Source: a virus. Taken from it: a stretch of 20,443 nucleotides of DNA. Each line of letters opens with the position of its first letter. The first letter of the stretch is position 1. Location: IMG/VR virus record IMGVR_UViG_3300037502_001652, positions 1 to 20,443 of that record. One strand, given 5' to 3'. Position numbers and translations under genes: made by a program. The notes under the pieces are model-generated. The model worked only from the letters and a program-made list of their open reading frames with translations. It was not told the origin of the DNA and ran no database searches. This document shows positions 12,936 to 19,952 of this stretch, one piece after another.

Positions 12936-15157
12936 TAGTATCCTCTGACATCACCGTAAGTTGCGCTTAGTAACACGCGTCCAAGCTGATAGTTCCCACC
13001 GGCCTCATCAGACTCAAATTTAAGCCTCAATTCGCGGCGCTGTTCTTTCATATCAATCTTGTTGGTGTCCGGTCCAAAGATGTACGGATTGGAAGTGTCG
13101 TCTTCAGACTGCGCGTAGGGGCGACCAGTCACATAAAGCTTCATATTGCCCGACATCAAAAAGTCTGGCTCCACCCGCTCAAGTCTTAGCCATCGATTGA
13201 GACCTTCCATAGAGGGCTGAGAAGGACCGCCGGTTACCAAACCCAAATCGCTAGTCTCAAAATAGGACTGAATTGCTAGCGTGTTTTGCCCGTCCACTTC
13301 ATCAGTACCGATCTCGTGCTGGTATATCTTTACAAGATCGCCCTGAGTTCGGAACGTAAGAATCTCGGTGCCTGATGCTGTAGCGTTTGCATCCATGACA
13401 ATGTTCTGCACCCATATGGTGTCTACATCAATGCTGAACCCAGAACCACCGCCGATATCTGCGTCATCCACCGCAATCGTGTCTCCGACCTGGTACCCGG
13501 CTCCCGGGTTAACAATCGTCACCGTGGTGACAACACCCCCAGAAACCACAATATTTGCTGTAGCGGCGCCACCAGACCCGCCGGTAATTGCAACTCCGGT
13601 GTAGGTGTTGTCTGCATATCCTGACCCCGCTATAAGGTTTGTTAACGCGTTGATTGCACTTGTCTGAATTTCCTGCACCTGTGTACCCACAGGAATTCCA
13701 GGACCGACAATTACCTGCCCGACCTGCACCTGAGAGTTGTAAGTGTTTGAGGGGAGGTACGGGCTGCCGTTGGTCGTCGTGTAAGTCTCGGTGAAAACGA
13801 TCTCAGAGACCGTTGCCGGCCATGTCGCAGCGATCGGATAGGCAAACACCTGGGAAAAGTACCCAGCGGTCCTGCGGGCTCCTATAGCCTCTCCTGCGTC
13901 ATACCAAGTATTTTCACGGACGTTGTAAATAATTGCGTCATTGCACTCGGTTGAGTTGCCGCGTGGGTAATACCACCAAATCTCCCCGTACCTGGGGACT
14001 TTCTGAGCCCAAACTTTCTGACGCTGAGAGTAGTTCAGGTTGTCAAAGAAATAGTTCTGATTCATTGAGTTTGGAATCTCTTTGACCGTTCCATTGTAGA
14101 GAAGGAACCGGTCTACACCGCACCAGTAGTAGATACCGTCGTACTCAATGACGGATTGCGATGACATGATCGAGGTCTGGCTCGAAATAATGTCGTACCG
14201 CCAGAAAGTCGGAGCTGCATAATCAGCCGTTCCTGCAATTCCCAAGGACTGCGGAGCGTAGGACACACGGATTAAGCTATCAAGGCTCCAGAATAGGCCT
14301 GAAGGGCTGTTAGAGCCACCTCGAACCGGTAGCCCTTGAACGATCTTTCCGGTGGCCACGTTGTTTTCGTTCGCATCAGATGAAACCCAATCTTGGGCGT
14401 TACCGGCCGAACAGTTACGAATGAGACCATTGTTTCCATAAACGAAGACGTAAGGGTGCAGAACGACCACGCCGCCAGACACATCAACGTTATTGTCGAA
14501 GGTAGCGGTGACTGTTCCTGCGGAAACCGAGTTATTCAGCCCGATTGAAGTGCCGTTCACCGAAATGACCTCGGTTCCTGCGGGTATACCCGAACCTGTG
14601 ACTGTCTGGCCCACTCCTATTAATGGATTAACCACTGCAACAGTGACCGTGGCGGTGCCGGTGGCCGTAATCGTGTCGGTAAAGACACCAATCTTGCTCA
14701 TGGTCGTGCCGTTGATATCGCCAATCAACACCGGAGTGTTAATCGTGTCGTCGATTGAACCTAAGTCTTGCCCAGGGTGGGCGACCAAGCTTTGAACACC
14801 AGCGCCGGCAACATCAAAAAAACCGTCAAATTGCCACAGATTAAGGTCTGAGGCGGTGAAATTGTTGAGGGTGAAATTCTGAATGCCAGCCCCGATGCCG
14901 TTGTCATCAATCGTCAGCACTTGCAGGCCATTGTTATACCCGCTAAAGATCTGCGTGAAGTTGTTCTGACTATTGATCCAGATGCCTCGACTAGGCCCCT
15001 TGAGTTCATCAGAGATAACTCGAAATCCGCCCATCTTGCGTGGCCGACCACGCTGAAACCTTACCCACCGGCCATCGTTGTAGAACTGCTTGTCAAGGAT
15101 TGTTCCATCGCGCTGTATTCCTGGCTTGGTGTCGATGGAAAAGACTTTTTCGGTCAT
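12935..15157 (-). CDS. Tail tubular protein B / nozzle-like protein (740 aa)
   Basis: The N-terminus has the typical phage nozzle signature: PGIQRDGTILDKQFYNDGRW followed by VRFQRGRPRKMGGF. Repeated short beta segments follow (NNFTQIFSGYNNGLQVLTID, HPYVFVYGNNGLIRNCSAG, EYDGIYYWCGVDRFLLYNG, NTWYDAGEAIGARRTAGYF), as in the beta-propeller-type core of T7 gp12 and P22 gp10 relatives. Two extra modules interrupt it: residues ~160-225 (VGQTVTGSGIPAGTEVI) and ~475-590 (VGQVIVGPGIPVGTQV, then GSGYADNTYTGVAITGGSG and VNPGAGYQVGDTIAVDD), the latter like repeats in aquatic phage structural proteins. Role: lower tail tube that gates DNA exit. It follows the adaptor and fibre-like genes and shares TAATG junctions with both neighbours. 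Assignment by signature and synteny. Confidence 0.8.
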   Translation of the reverse strand: MTEKVFSIDTKPGIQRDGTILDKQFYNDGRWVRFQRGRPRKMGGFRVISDELKGPSRGIWINSQNNFTQIFSGYNNGLQVLTIDDNGIGAGIQNFTLNNFTASDLNLWQFDGFFDVAGAGVQSLVAHPGQDLGSIDDTINTPVLIGDINGTTMSKIGVFTDTITATGTATVTVAVVNPLIGVGQTVTGSGIPAGTEVISVNGTSIGLNNSVSAGTVTATFDNNVDVSGGVVVLHPYVFVYGNNGLIRNCSAGNAQDWVSSDANENNVATGKIVQGLPVRGGSNSPSGLFWSLDSLIRVSYAPQSLGIAGTADYAAPTFWRYDIISSQTSIMSSQSVIEYDGIYYWCGVDRFLLYNGTVKEIPNSMNQNYFFDNLNYSQRQKVWAQKVPRYGEIWWYYPRGNSTECNDAIIYNVRENTWYDAGEAIGARRTAGYFSQVFAYPIAATWPATVSEIVFTETYTTTNGSPYLPSNTYNSQVQVGQVIVGPGIPVGTQVQEIQTSAINALTNLIAGSGYADNTYTGVAITGGSGGAATANIVVSGGVVTTVTIVNPGAGYQVGDTIAVDDADIGGGSGFSIDVDTIWVQNIVMDANATASGTEILTFRTQGDLVKIYQHEIGTDEVDGQNTLAIQSYFETSDLGLVTGGPSQPSMEGLNRWLRLERVEPDFLMSGNMKLYVTGRPYAQSEDDTSNPYIFGPDTNKIDMKEQRRELRLKFESDEAGGNYQLGRVLLSATYGDVRGY

Positions 15158-16398
15158 TAGAACGCCCCACCAGAAATACCCGTCGTAAAGGTTCCAGATC
15201 CTGTGATGGTCAGTCCTGTCGATGTCAAACCAAACCTTTGAGACCCATTCACGGCCATACCAATCTCAAACGATCCTGGCCGGTAAATACCGGTATTGGC
15301 TTCCGAAGCAAAGTTCAACGACGGAGTGCTTGCCGTCCCGTCTACCAGCGAAATGCTGGTAGCCCCAGCAGCAATCGTCGAGGCATTCAAAACATTGACT
15401 GAGTCGCACAGAAGGATGACCTGCTCGCCCGCCGGCACCGTTGCAGTCGCACCCCCAGGCACTCCAGTTTCAAAAGTGATCGTATAGTTTGAGCCAGTAC
15501 CGTCAGTCTGATTGGTGATGTAGTACACCTGCACCGTTGGAGGAATCTCAACCGTCACATTTCCAGAAAGCGTACCTGTGTACTTCTGGATGACGTTGGA
15601 TGCCTCCGCGGAGGTCAAAGTCACCGTTCCTGTGGTAACCGCTTTGGTTAATTGCGTGAAGTTAAACTGAGTCGACTTGCCAAGACCGATTGTGAAAAAC
15701 GCGGTTCCTGAGCACGTAATAAAGCAGGAGTCAGCAGGCTGCAAGGCGATCGTTGCCGATCCATTAATCAGATCGCCACCTGTGGGTGCAATTGTCAAGG
15801 TTCCCGTACCGCCGTTTCTGACCACCATGAACCAGTCATTACCTAAAGTAGGCGCAGAAGTCAGGGTTAAGGTGCCTGCGCCGCCGGTCCAGACATAAGT
15901 CTCAGCACGGTCGTTGGCAACCGCGGTGTAGTTCGATCCAAATGTCGTGACATTGAAGGCAGTATTCAGAGTGGCTGCAATCGCCTTTAAACCGTTCCCA
16001 GCAAGGGCGGCGGCATCAATAGCAGACGACCCTACACCGAACGAGATCAAGCCCCATGTACCGGCTGTATTCGCGTTGGTGGTGATGTAGATGTACTTGG
16101 CTAGACCCGCCGCTACGGTGGCGATCGTATTGCCGTCATAGTCCGCAACCGTGAAAGTATTAGCCCCGACGTTACGAATAAGCGCGTCCTCACCAACCGA
16201 GGTTTGGTTTGCAGGCGGCATTCTCAGGGTCAGGCCCGCCGAAGAGGCGGTGACGTTCATAATCCTGGCAGCGACGTTATCCGTGGCGTTGCCATTAATC
16301 GGCCACTCTAGGGTGGTATTGGCGGAAAGCGTTACGGCCCGAAAGCTAACGTCGGTCGGCTGAATAACGTTTCCGGTAAATGGGCTAATAAAGCTCAT
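15157..16398 (-). CDS. Fibre-like/tail surface protein (413 aa)
   Basis: The protein is almost entirely Ser/Thr/Gly/Ala/Asn-rich beta sequence without cysteine clusters or signal peptide, as in trimeric phage fibres and decoration proteins. It contains repeated blocks of the kind YVWTGGAGTLTLTSAPTLGN, RNGGTGTLTIAPTGGDLING and GTVTLTSAEASNVIQKYTG. The C-terminus has the fibre motif LNFASEANTGIYRPGSFEIG followed by a MAVNGSQRFGL segment (about residues 361-390). In many phages this motif precedes a peptidase S74 intramolecular chaperone; here the protein ends about 23 residues later with no such domain. It lies between adaptor and nozzle genes (ATGA and TAATG overlaps). Role in attachment or tail decoration is inferred. 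Confidence 0.75.
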   Translation of the reverse strand: MSFISPFTGNVIQPTDVSFRAVTLSANTTLEWPINGNATDNVAARIMNVTASSAGLTLRMPPANQTSVGEDALIRNVGANTFTVADYDGNTIATVAAGLAKYIYITTNANTAGTWGLISFGVGSSAIDAAALAGNGLKAIAATLNTAFNVTTFGSNYTAVANDRAETYVWTGGAGTLTLTSAPTLGNDWFMVVRNGGTGTLTIAPTGGDLINGSATIALQPADSCFITCSGTAFFTIGLGKSTQFNFTQLTKAVTTGTVTLTSAEASNVIQKYTGTLSGNVTVEIPPTVQVYYITNQTDGTGSNYTITFETGVPGGATATVPAGEQVILLCDSVNVLNASTIAAGATSISLVDGTASTPSLNFASEANTGIYRPGSFEIGMAVNGSQRFGLTSTGLTITGSGTFTTGISGGAF

Positions 16399-17033
16399 GA
16401 TGCATCCCTTACTATGCTCTGACGGTCAGCCACCCGAGTGATGTCTTCGGCCTGCAAGGTGGTAATAACCTGTTGATATTGGGCCTGCCACATAGGAATG
16501 CGCTCGTCGTTTTTGAGGAAGGGCATGGCCTGCAAAAGAGATCCGTACAGCAGGGCTTGCGGCGCGTACTGAGTAAACCAGTTGCTCTGGTTTGACGAGT
16601 CTAATGGCTGGACCCGCTCGTAATAAAGCACCTCGTAGTCATAAGCCACATCAGGCGTGGGCGCCACGAGCCAGTGCGTGTAATCGTAATCGCAGTAAAA
16701 CTTCGGAATGTCGGTTTCTGTCGGATTTGGCCAGAACTCCCGCAGGTACTCGTATTTCCGTAGCAAAACGGGCTGACGGCTACCGGCCACCGTCACATTA
16801 AGCGAAACGGTTTTACGCCACCGAGCGGGCTTGTCGATCGTTGCTTGGCCAGCGACCATCTGAGAAGTGGCCACCGTCAGGTTACCGAGGAATTTGAGCT
16901 CAGTCGCGATGACCTGCTCAGCCAGCATGATGAAGGTAGGAATCTTTTCAAGCGTGGCCTGATCGGTCCGCTCCAGGTAGGTAGAGAGATCGTCTACCAA
17001 GCTGTCATAGGTCATTACGGCGGCAACGGTCAT
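16395..17033 (-). CDS. Head-tail adaptor (T7 gp11 / SU10-adaptor-like, 212 aa)
   Basis: ATG 17033 forms a TGATG junction with the upstream stop and lies 7 bases after AAAAGG; in-frame GTGs at 17039 and 17036 would be too close to that site. The N-terminal pattern MTYDSLVDDLSTYLERTDQA followed by LEKIPTFIMLAEQVIATEL is characteristic of podoviral adaptor/tail tubular A proteins. Next come a beta region (TIDKPARWRKTVSLNVTV, RQPVLLRKYEYLREFWPNP, KFYCDYDYTHWLVAPTPD, YDYEVLYYERVQPL) and a C-terminal helical part beginning NWFTQYAPQALLYGSLLQAM. It would form a dodecameric ring joining portal and nozzle. The gene order before the fibre-like and nozzle genes supports this. Confidence 0.85.
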   Translation of the reverse strand: MTVAAVMTYDSLVDDLSTYLERTDQATLEKIPTFIMLAEQVIATELKFLGNLTVATSQMVAGQATIDKPARWRKTVSLNVTVAGSRQPVLLRKYEYLREFWPNPTETDIPKFYCDYDYTHWLVAPTPDVAYDYEVLYYERVQPLDSSNQSNWFTQYAPQALLYGSLLQAMPFLKNDERIPMWQAQYQQVITTLQAEDITRVADRQSIVRDAS

Positions 17034-17425
17034 CACCACACCTTTTTCTTAATCGATTCGGGCTGGGGTACGAATTGCTTCCCGGCCTTTGTTCCTTCAC
17101 GCTTGGCTCGGGTGGTTGCCGCGTATTCAGAAGGGGTGAGCTTCTCTCGTGCCGCTTTTGGCAAATAACGTTCGCCAGTCGCTTCAGGGCCCTGCGTGGA
17201 CGGTTTTCCAGACTTGGTTCCCCAGTCCTCCTTCGACCACTTTGAAAGCGAATTATCCGCCTTTTTGGGGCCTTTGTAACCCCCGCCAGAGGCTTTGTAC
17301 TTCTGAGTGGCGAGTTGGGCCTTCCTAGCCGACCACTGCCCCGGAGAGCCGCCTTTACCCGACGCCTTCACCTGGGACTTGATGCGCTCCCACTTCTCCG
17401 GCTGGGTCTTGACGGCGGAACTCAT
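17033..17425 (-). CDS. Basic DUF5872-type protein (130 aa)
   Basis: The sequence is rich in Lys/Gly/Ser and begins MSSAVKTQPEKWERIKSQVK, then GKGGSPGQWSARKAQLATQK, GGGYKGPKKADNSLSKWSKE, DWGTKSGKPSTQGPEATGER, YLPKAAREKLTPSEYAATTR and AKREGTKAGKQFVPQPESIK. The KW-x-x-EDW ... G-x-RYLP ... LT-x-x-E ... GKQF-V-x-QP series is the DUF5872 pattern, a family seen in phages and large eukaryotic viruses with no assigned role. Here it lies between the one-helix membrane protein and the adaptor gene with ATGA and TGATG overlaps. High positive charge suggests nucleic-acid or capsid association. No membrane helix. Confidence 0.75.
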   Translation of the reverse strand: MSSAVKTQPEKWERIKSQVKASGKGGSPGQWSARKAQLATQKYKASGGGYKGPKKADNSLSKWSKEDWGTKSGKPSTQGPEATGERYLPKAAREKLTPSEYAATTRAKREGTKAGKQFVPQPESIKKKVW

Positions 17426-17643
17426 TTGTCGACCTTGTTATCTAGTTTGTCAAAGATCTTGTCGAGCATCTTCTTAATATCATTTACATCGTTGCGGTAG
17501 TCATCACGCGTCACGTACATGAGGGGCAGTTCCGATAACCGGTCCTCAATCTTGATGATAGATCTTGAAATGGAGTTGAGAATCCAGCCGCCAAAGGCGC
17601 CAGCAAGACCAAATCCAAGATTAATGAGAACCTGGGTATCCAC
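17422..17643 (-). CDS. One-helix coiled-coil membrane protein, lysis-associated (73 aa)
   Basis: The start is GTG 17643, supported by AAAGGAG at 6 bases. The protein has a single N-terminal membrane helix (LINLGFGLAGAFGGWILNSI, residues ~6-25) followed by a charged helical tail with coiled-coil character (IIKIEDRLSELPLMYVTRDD, YRNDVNDIKKMLDKIFDKLD). Proteins of this shape are very common beside phage endolysins and have been annotated as holin-like or i-spanin-like. It follows the endolysin by 11 bp in the operon. An i-spanin would need an outer-membrane partner, and no lipoprotein is seen in any frame here, so a general lysis/membrane role is the safest call. Confidence 0.7.
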   Translation of the reverse strand: MDTQVLINLGFGLAGAFGGWILNSISRSIIKIEDRLSELPLMYVTRDDYRNDVNDIKKMLDKIFDKLDNKVDK

Positions 17644-17654
17644 ACTGCGCTCCT

Positions 17655-18122
17655 TTACGCTACGAGTCCTGGGAGATAAACCGTCTTGCCGTCTTTACGT
17701 GTTGCTGTGAGATTCTGCTTCTTCAAGTCTTTGGGATCATACGAGACATGCACCCAGCCGCTATCCGGCACCCCGGGCGTGTAAAACTCAAGAATAAGTT
17801 GCGTGTACTCCAGATTATCCGCGATCCACTTTGCTAAGTCTGCGTTAGCCACGCCTGGAATTTCAATGTCGGCAGCCTGCCCGCGACAGTGATCACTGGT
17901 CTTTGACCCTCCCACCGCGGCATTGACCTCTGGTGACCGGTATCCGGAGTTGACCTTAACGCCCTTAGCAAAATGGTCCCGGACGGGCTGCAACACGTTT
18001 TTACATAGAATTCCAAGGTTGCCAATCTCGGTCTCCCCAGGGGTGTTGTCCATGCCTCTACGCAAAGCCGTCTCCGACTTCACCATCTCGGCCAGACTAA
18101 AGTTCTTGGTCAGTTGAGTCAT
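17655..18122 (-). CDS. Endolysin, peptidase M15 family (D-Ala-D-Ala carboxypeptidase-like, 155 aa)
   Basis: This 155-residue single-domain protein has N-terminal FSLAEMVKSETA, VNSGYRSPEVNAAVGGSKTS with the SGYRS-x-x-x-N-x-x-x-G-G motif, DHCRGQAADIEIPG (H78 and D85 are zinc ligands), LEFYTPGVPDSGWVHVSYDP (E112 and H125). All residues of the M15 zinc site and the catalytic acidic residue seem present. It cuts peptide cross-links or stems in peptidoglycan at the end of infection. It has no signal sequence, so it needs a holin to reach the wall; the 3-TM holin gene just upstream overlaps it by 4 bp (ATGA). It could also be described as a Peptidase_M15_3 protein. Confidence 0.9.
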   Translation of the reverse strand: MTQLTKNFSLAEMVKSETALRRGMDNTPGETEIGNLGILCKNVLQPVRDHFAKGVKVNSGYRSPEVNAAVGGSKTSDHCRGQAADIEIPGVANADLAKWIADNLEYTQLILEFYTPGVPDSGWVHVSYDPKDLKKQNLTATRKDGKTVYLPGLVA

Positions 18123-18550
18123 TTCATCAGATCCTTGATCTTCTGATCCTTCTCTTTGCTACCAGCAGAGCTGCCGAAGTAATACCCAAGCACCATGGTA
18201 ACCGCAGACGTTAGCGCACCAAGCACGTAGATCATGATGTCTTTGGACTGCTCATTGACGTCCACAAAGATGATGATGGCGTACAGAATGAAGGTCAGGG
18301 AGACCGTTCCCAAGGCCAACACTGGGGTCACAATCTTGTTGAGTAGAGGCGCTGCTTCACTGGTGGCAATCTGCACTTCACGATCGCGGGCCGAATCCAT
18401 TTCCTTAGCCATAAACTCCAGCTCGGCAAGCTGCCCCTTCTGAGCCATCTCCATGAGCTTAGCTTGGGCTTCTGCTTTAGCGGCAGGGTCCGGAATGACC
18501 TTGTCGAGTACCTTTTCTCCGATCGATAGCAGGGCGGCAATGGGCAGCAT
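18119..18550 (-). CDS. Holin, GTA 3-TM type (143 aa)
   Basis: ATG 18550 lies 5 bases after GGGG of AAAGGGG and forms TGATG with the upstream stop; an in-frame GTG at 18553 is less likely. The protein starts MLPIAALLSIGEKVLDKVIP, contains a charged helix (AEAQAKLMEMAQKGQLAELE, AKEMDSARDREVQIATSE) and then two strong membrane helices: NKIVTPVLALGTVSLTFILY with IIIFVDV, and IMIYVLGALTSAVTMVLGYY followed by FGSSAGSKEKD. This matches the holin family described from gene-transfer-agent release (GTA_holin_3TM). Its N-terminal segment could supply the third membrane helix. Immediately upstream of the M15 endolysin, it would release that enzyme to the periplasm. Confidence 0.8.
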   Translation of the reverse strand: MLPIAALLSIGEKVLDKVIPDPAAKAEAQAKLMEMAQKGQLAELEFMAKEMDSARDREVQIATSEAAPLLNKIVTPVLALGTVSLTFILYAIIIFVDVNEQSKDIMIYVLGALTSAVTMVLGYYFGSSAGSKEKDQKIKDLMK

Positions 18551-18963
18551 CACTTCCCCTTTCCGGTCGTAACTACGTCATCACCTTTCCGTACTATTAC
18601 CCGTTCGCCATCTACCGTGACTGCCATAGGCTCGGCTTTGTCTGCCAGCTTGTCTAGCCGGTCGATGAGGGTCTTGATGACTTCAAACTCTGGGCGCTCT
18701 TGCTTTGGCGCAGTACCAGCGATGCCATTGAGCATAGAGATTAAGGCGGTCAGCGAGGCCCCTAGAAGGCCCATTACGGCGGCCATCTTGCTCTCGTCGA
18801 GGAATATGCTGGCAATGACGCCGATAACTACTATGGCAGTAATGTAAGGAAGACCATTTTTGCCAATCGCTTTACCAGCAACATCTTTGGCAGCGGCCTG
18901 GGCTTCTAACTTATCAAGTTCGATCCTGGCTTGCGCCTTTAGTAATTCGATATCGGTGTTCAT
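18550..18963 (-). CDS. Two-helix membrane protein, holin-like (137 aa)
   Basis: ATG 18963 follows AAGAGG at 7 bases. The N-terminal ~35 residues are a charged helix (MNTDIELLKAQARIELDKLE), then two membrane helices: LPYITAIVVIGVIASIFL and MAAVMGLLGASLTALISMLNG. A soluble C-terminus of ~55 residues follows (FEVIKTLIDRLDKLADKAE, VTVDGERVIVRKGDDVV). It is one gene upstream of the 3-TM holin and overlaps it by 1 bp. It may be a second holin, antiholin or membrane-linked accessory. No family is named with confidence. Confidence 0.7.
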   Translation of the reverse strand: MNTDIELLKAQARIELDKLEAQAAAKDVAGKAIGKNGLPYITAIVVIGVIASIFLDESKMAAVMGLLGASLTALISMLNGIAGTAPKQERPEFEVIKTLIDRLDKLADKAEPMAVTVDGERVIVRKGDDVVTTGKGK

Positions 18964-18981
18964 AGCCAGCCTCTTTCATGG

Positions 18982-19368
18982 TTAAAGAGCAGTTTCCATC
19001 TCTTTCCACGAGGTCGTGGCCTCATCCCACGAGTACATCTTCGGGGGTTCACCTGTACCAGCGTCTTCAGGCATCGGAGTCGGTGCTTCCCACTGCGCTG
19101 TGTCATTGTTCAGCAGCCAAGATGCAAAAGGTTTGGGCGGGACAAATGCATCAATGTCAGCGTTGTAGGTGTACCCGATACCAGCGTAGTTCTTGCGAAT
19201 GTTGCCGTTATACGAGGTCTGCTTCCAGGTGCCACCAAAGAGTTTCTCGCAGAACGCAGCGCCGATGTATTCTTTCTCCACACCGTTAGCGTCTGAAGTG
19301 TCTTTGTTAGCCACCACGATGACCTGAGTCACCACGTTATTACCATCAATCTGGGCGAAGTGCGCCAT
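18982..19368 (-). CDS. MAHFAQI-family phage protein (128 aa)
   Basis: ATG 19368 follows AAAGGAG at 7 bases. The sequence belongs to a small family frequent in aquatic phages: MAHFAQIDGNNVVTQVIVVA at the start, then EKEYIGAAFCEKLFGGTW, KQTSYNGNIRKNYAGIGYTY, DAFVPPKPFASWLLNNDTAQ, W-E-A-P and PKMYSWDEATTSWKEME. The beta-rich, Trp/Tyr-containing layout suggests a virion surface or tail-associated protein, but no biochemical role is known to me. It stands between the oxygenase genes and the lysis genes. Confidence 0.8.
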   Translation of the reverse strand: MAHFAQIDGNNVVTQVIVVANKDTSDANGVEKEYIGAAFCEKLFGGTWKQTSYNGNIRKNYAGIGYTYNADIDAFVPPKPFASWLLNNDTAQWEAPTPMPEDAGTGEPPKMYSWDEATTSWKEMETAL

Positions 19369-19379
19369 TTAGATCTCCT

Positions 19380-19952
19380 TTACCAAGTCCATGAAACGTA
19401 TGAATAACGAATGCCCGATTTCACAGGCTTTACCTCATGCGGATACATGAAGTTACTGGGAAAAACCACTACCGCCCCAGCAGGCAGATGAATACGGTGG
19501 TCACCAAACATCATTAACTCACCGCCTTCATAATCATCATTTAAGGCACCCAATACCGTCAAGGTCGGCACCCCTTTACGCTGACCATCAAACATCGAAT
19601 GAATGTGGTCACAATGCAGTTTCATCTGTGTAGTCGGGTCGTACCGGTTAAACCGAATGTTGGTATATCCATTCCAACCGCCAAACCAAGGCTCAAAACT
19701 AGCAAAGTCCTTCAATACATAGCGCTCGACGGCAAACCAGACCTGCTTATTAATCTCGGCCTTCTGCGGTATGTCGTCGTGGCTAATGGCTAGTTCATGG
19801 TCGTAACTGACAAACGAGTCAGTCCCCGCCTGATAAAAGGTGTGCTGTTGCCAGTTGATCTTGTCTAGGTTCTCTGAGGCCGACTTGCATAGATCCGCAG
19901 GTAGGTGGTTCTCATACACCTTGACATAGTCGATGAGGTTCTGCGGCGTCAC
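19380..19952 (-). CDS. 2-oxoglutarate/Fe(II)-dependent oxygenase, prolyl-4-hydroxylase-like (190 aa)
   Basis: The start is GTG 19952 in a GTGA overlap with the preceding oxygenase stop. The facial-triad residues are visible: MKLHCDHIHS supplies H113-x-D115, MYPHEVKPVKSGIRYSYVSW supplies H172 and the 2OG-binding R182. Supporting features are FNRYDPTTQM before the HxD, LTVLGALNDDYEGGELMMFG (the GGE-L core strand) and AGAVVVFPSNFMYPHEV. This is the arrangement of the P4H-like 2OG-Fe(II) oxygenase group, often near 200 residues. Substrate unknown; hydroxylation of a virion or host protein residue is one inferred possibility. It lacks a signal peptide, so it should act in the cytoplasm. Confidence 0.9.
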   Translation of the reverse strand: MTPQNLIDYVKVYENHLPADLCKSASENLDKINWQQHTFYQAGTDSFVSYDHELAISHDDIPQKAEINKQVWFAVERYVLKDFASFEPWFGGWNGYTNIRFNRYDPTTQMKLHCDHIHSMFDGQRKGVPTLTVLGALNDDYEGGELMMFGDHRIHLPAGAVVVFPSNFMYPHEVKPVKSGIRYSYVSWTW

